From Thermoplasmata archaeon (GTDB lineage Archaea > Thermoplasmatota > E2 > DHVEG-1): a stretch of 14,417 nt of DNA. A program made the translations under genes and the position numbers. Where the stretch lies: positions 1 to 14,417 of the forward strand of contig QMTB01000019.1 of NCBI GenBank assembly GCA_003649845.1, in the 5' to 3' direction. Of the stretch, positions 13,403 to 14,417 are shown piece by piece; the first letter of the stretch is position 1; each line of letters starts with the position of its first letter. The notes under the pieces were generated by a model. It did no database searches, was not told where the DNA came from, and was given only the letters and a program-made list of their open reading frames with translations.

Positions 13403-14417
13403 ATGAGGGGTTATATACAAATTGGGAGGAAGACAATTTTGGTTTTCTTCTTCATATTATTGATATTACTCCCCAGTAGCATGCAGAGTTTAGCTGATCC
13501 TTTGGAAGATTCAGAAGATAAAAAATCTGAGAGGAAATTTCATCCATTTCATCAGTATATAGAAATCCAATATGATCCATCTATATTAAATCAAACTCTA
13601 GATATCCACAAGTCAATTAACCTACCTATAAAAATTACTTATTGGACCGATATGAGAGATAATCTACTCTGGTTCATGAAAACATTCGGCTGGATGATTA
13701 GAAATAAGTTACTTTTTGGAAAAGGTTTTCCGCAGCAGTATATCAACCTTAGTATAACTGATAAACCGGATTGGGCTGATGTGGGGATATTGCAACCTTC
13801 TATCCCTGCAGATATCCCAACAGTAGATACCTCCAAGAAGATTACGTTCCCTCCAAGTGGAGTTTTTAGTCTCATCTCTAGTATCATCATTTCACCATTA
13901 GAGGAGGCGCCTTCTAAACCCTATTCTATAGGTGTAAGAGTTAGATGTCAGGATATGGGGCTACTTGGAGAAGCTGTTTTTGAGAAGAAGATAACTTTTA
14001 GACCAAGGTTTCTACCGAAGATACAGATAAAACCAGATGAAACTGTAAAAATGGTTTTACCGCATGAGGCGGTAAATTTCAAAATAACTGTGACAAATTA
14101 TGCGAATAAAAAAATTAGAATACAACCAGAGTTAAAGAATCTACCAGATAGATGGAAACCAACTATAAATCCCTCTTTTATGGATATAAATGCTAGTATT
14201 AACGGTTCATTCTATAGTGGATCCTTCTATTTTTCAGTATTTGCTCCATATGATTTTGGTTGGCATGATGCTACACAGACTTTTAAGATAAATTTTACAG
14301 CAACTTCTTTTCCAATAGATAATAATAGTATAACAGGAGGCCCATATCAGATAACTTTGACAGTGAATAACTATGGTTTTGCTTTACCTGGTTTTGAATA
14401 TCTAGGTGTTATAGCAG
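13403..14417 (+). CDS. Surface protein A3: third A paralogue, cut by the window end
   Basis: The frame is open from ATG13403 to the last base, giving 338 residues and one extra base; the stop lies beyond the window. It has a signal peptide (core about 11-23, likely cleavage near SLA, residues 29-31) and a charged linker (33-45). FHPFHQY (46-52) is shared with A2, as are the aromatic insertion (about 88-107) and DKPDWADV (120-127). The single cysteine, Cys182, lies in VRCQDMG. The Ig-like domain (about 204-322) has VNFKITVTNYANKKIRIQPE, then a section unlike A2 (MDINASINGSFYSGS, 260-274). The C terminus reads NNYGFALPGFEYLGVIA, the beginning of the PGF-CTERM-like anchor. By position it should be followed by a B3 gene. 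The DNA from 14244 to the end is almost the same as in A2. Confidence 0.87.
   Translation, partial: MRGYIQIGRKTILVFFFILLILLPSSMQSLADPLEDSEDKKSERKFHPFHQYIEIQYDPSILNQTLDIHKSINLPIKITYWTDMRDNLLWFMKTFGWMIRNKLLFGKGFPQQYINLSITDKPDWADVGILQPSIPADIPTVDTSKKITFPPSGVFSLISSIIISPLEEAPSKPYSIGVRVRCQDMGLLGEAVFEKKITFRPRFLPKIQIKPDETVKMVLPHEAVNFKITVTNYANKKIRIQPELKNLPDRWKPTINPSFMDINASINGSFYSGSFYFSVFAPYDFGWHDATQTFKINFTATSFPIDNNSITGGPYQITLTVNNYGFALPGFEYLGVIA
14244..14417 (+). repeat. Near-identical repeat, copy 2 (3' part of A3)
   Basis: This is the partner of 11462-11635: 174 bases with two differences, perfect over the last 118 up to the window edge. It spans the final Ig-like strands and the start of the anchor segment. 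Confidence 0.9.

Noticed and set aside
13639..13890. 83-residue minus-strand open frame
   Set aside because: It is antisense to A3, whose coding frame is clear by homology to A1 and A2.
11462..14417. Insertion sequence or CRISPR array as the source of the repeats
   Set aside because: The repeats are in-frame parts of paralogous coding genes. There is no transposase, no terminal inverted repeats and no regularly spaced short repeats.

Overview
The window is an AT-rich archaeal chromosome segment. The archaeal signs are an aMBF1-type factor, deoxyhypusine synthase, a type II methionine aminopeptidase, MfnA, an archaeal-type Hpt, a DUF2116 zinc ribbon, TTTAAA/TATA boxes about 25-30 nt ahead of starts, GGTGA-type ribosome sites, and heavy use of AGA/AGG and ATA codons. 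The gene set looks euryarchaeal, possibly Thermoplasmatota, but I cannot place it more precisely from sequence alone.

Bases 1-7610 are compact housekeeping DNA. A plus-strand run holds the end of a coiled-coil protein, aMBF1, a Sua5/YrdC protein, methionine aminopeptidase and a creatininase-family hydrolase. The last four form a chain of overlapping genes. This run meets, tail to tail with overlapping stops, a minus-strand pair encoding a MEMO-family protein and deoxyhypusine synthase. A 52-residue plus-strand gene follows. It converges on a minus-strand operon of mfnA, hpt and a small zinc-ribbon membrane protein. A divergent PRC-barrel gene closes this part.

Bases 7611-14417 hold the unusual part: a tandem array of a two-gene surface-protein module (here called A-B), present as A1-B1, A2-B2 and a third A3 cut by the window end. 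A proteins have a signal peptide, a roughly 280-residue ectodomain and a PGF-CTERM-like tail (PGFE, hydrophobic stretch, basic end). B proteins have a signal peptide, an ectodomain of the same apparent plan, a single transmembrane helix, an almost invariant 49-residue juxtamembrane block and a long, variable Lys/Glu-rich cytoplasmic tail. All five mature ectodomains contain exactly one cysteine, at the equivalent place. This suggests A and B are ancient paralogues that may pair at the cell surface, with A archaeosortase-anchored outside and B passing the contact inward. No function is known to me for this pair.

The A2 and A3 genes are nearly identical in DNA over their last 174 visible bases. 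B1 and B2 share a 45-base perfect run in the juxtamembrane block. Both point to recent duplication or gene conversion. Two housekeeping genes, the MEMO and Sua5 genes, lack an in-frame ATG at the expected N terminus; the MEMO case implies a non-canonical start such as ATA or ACG.
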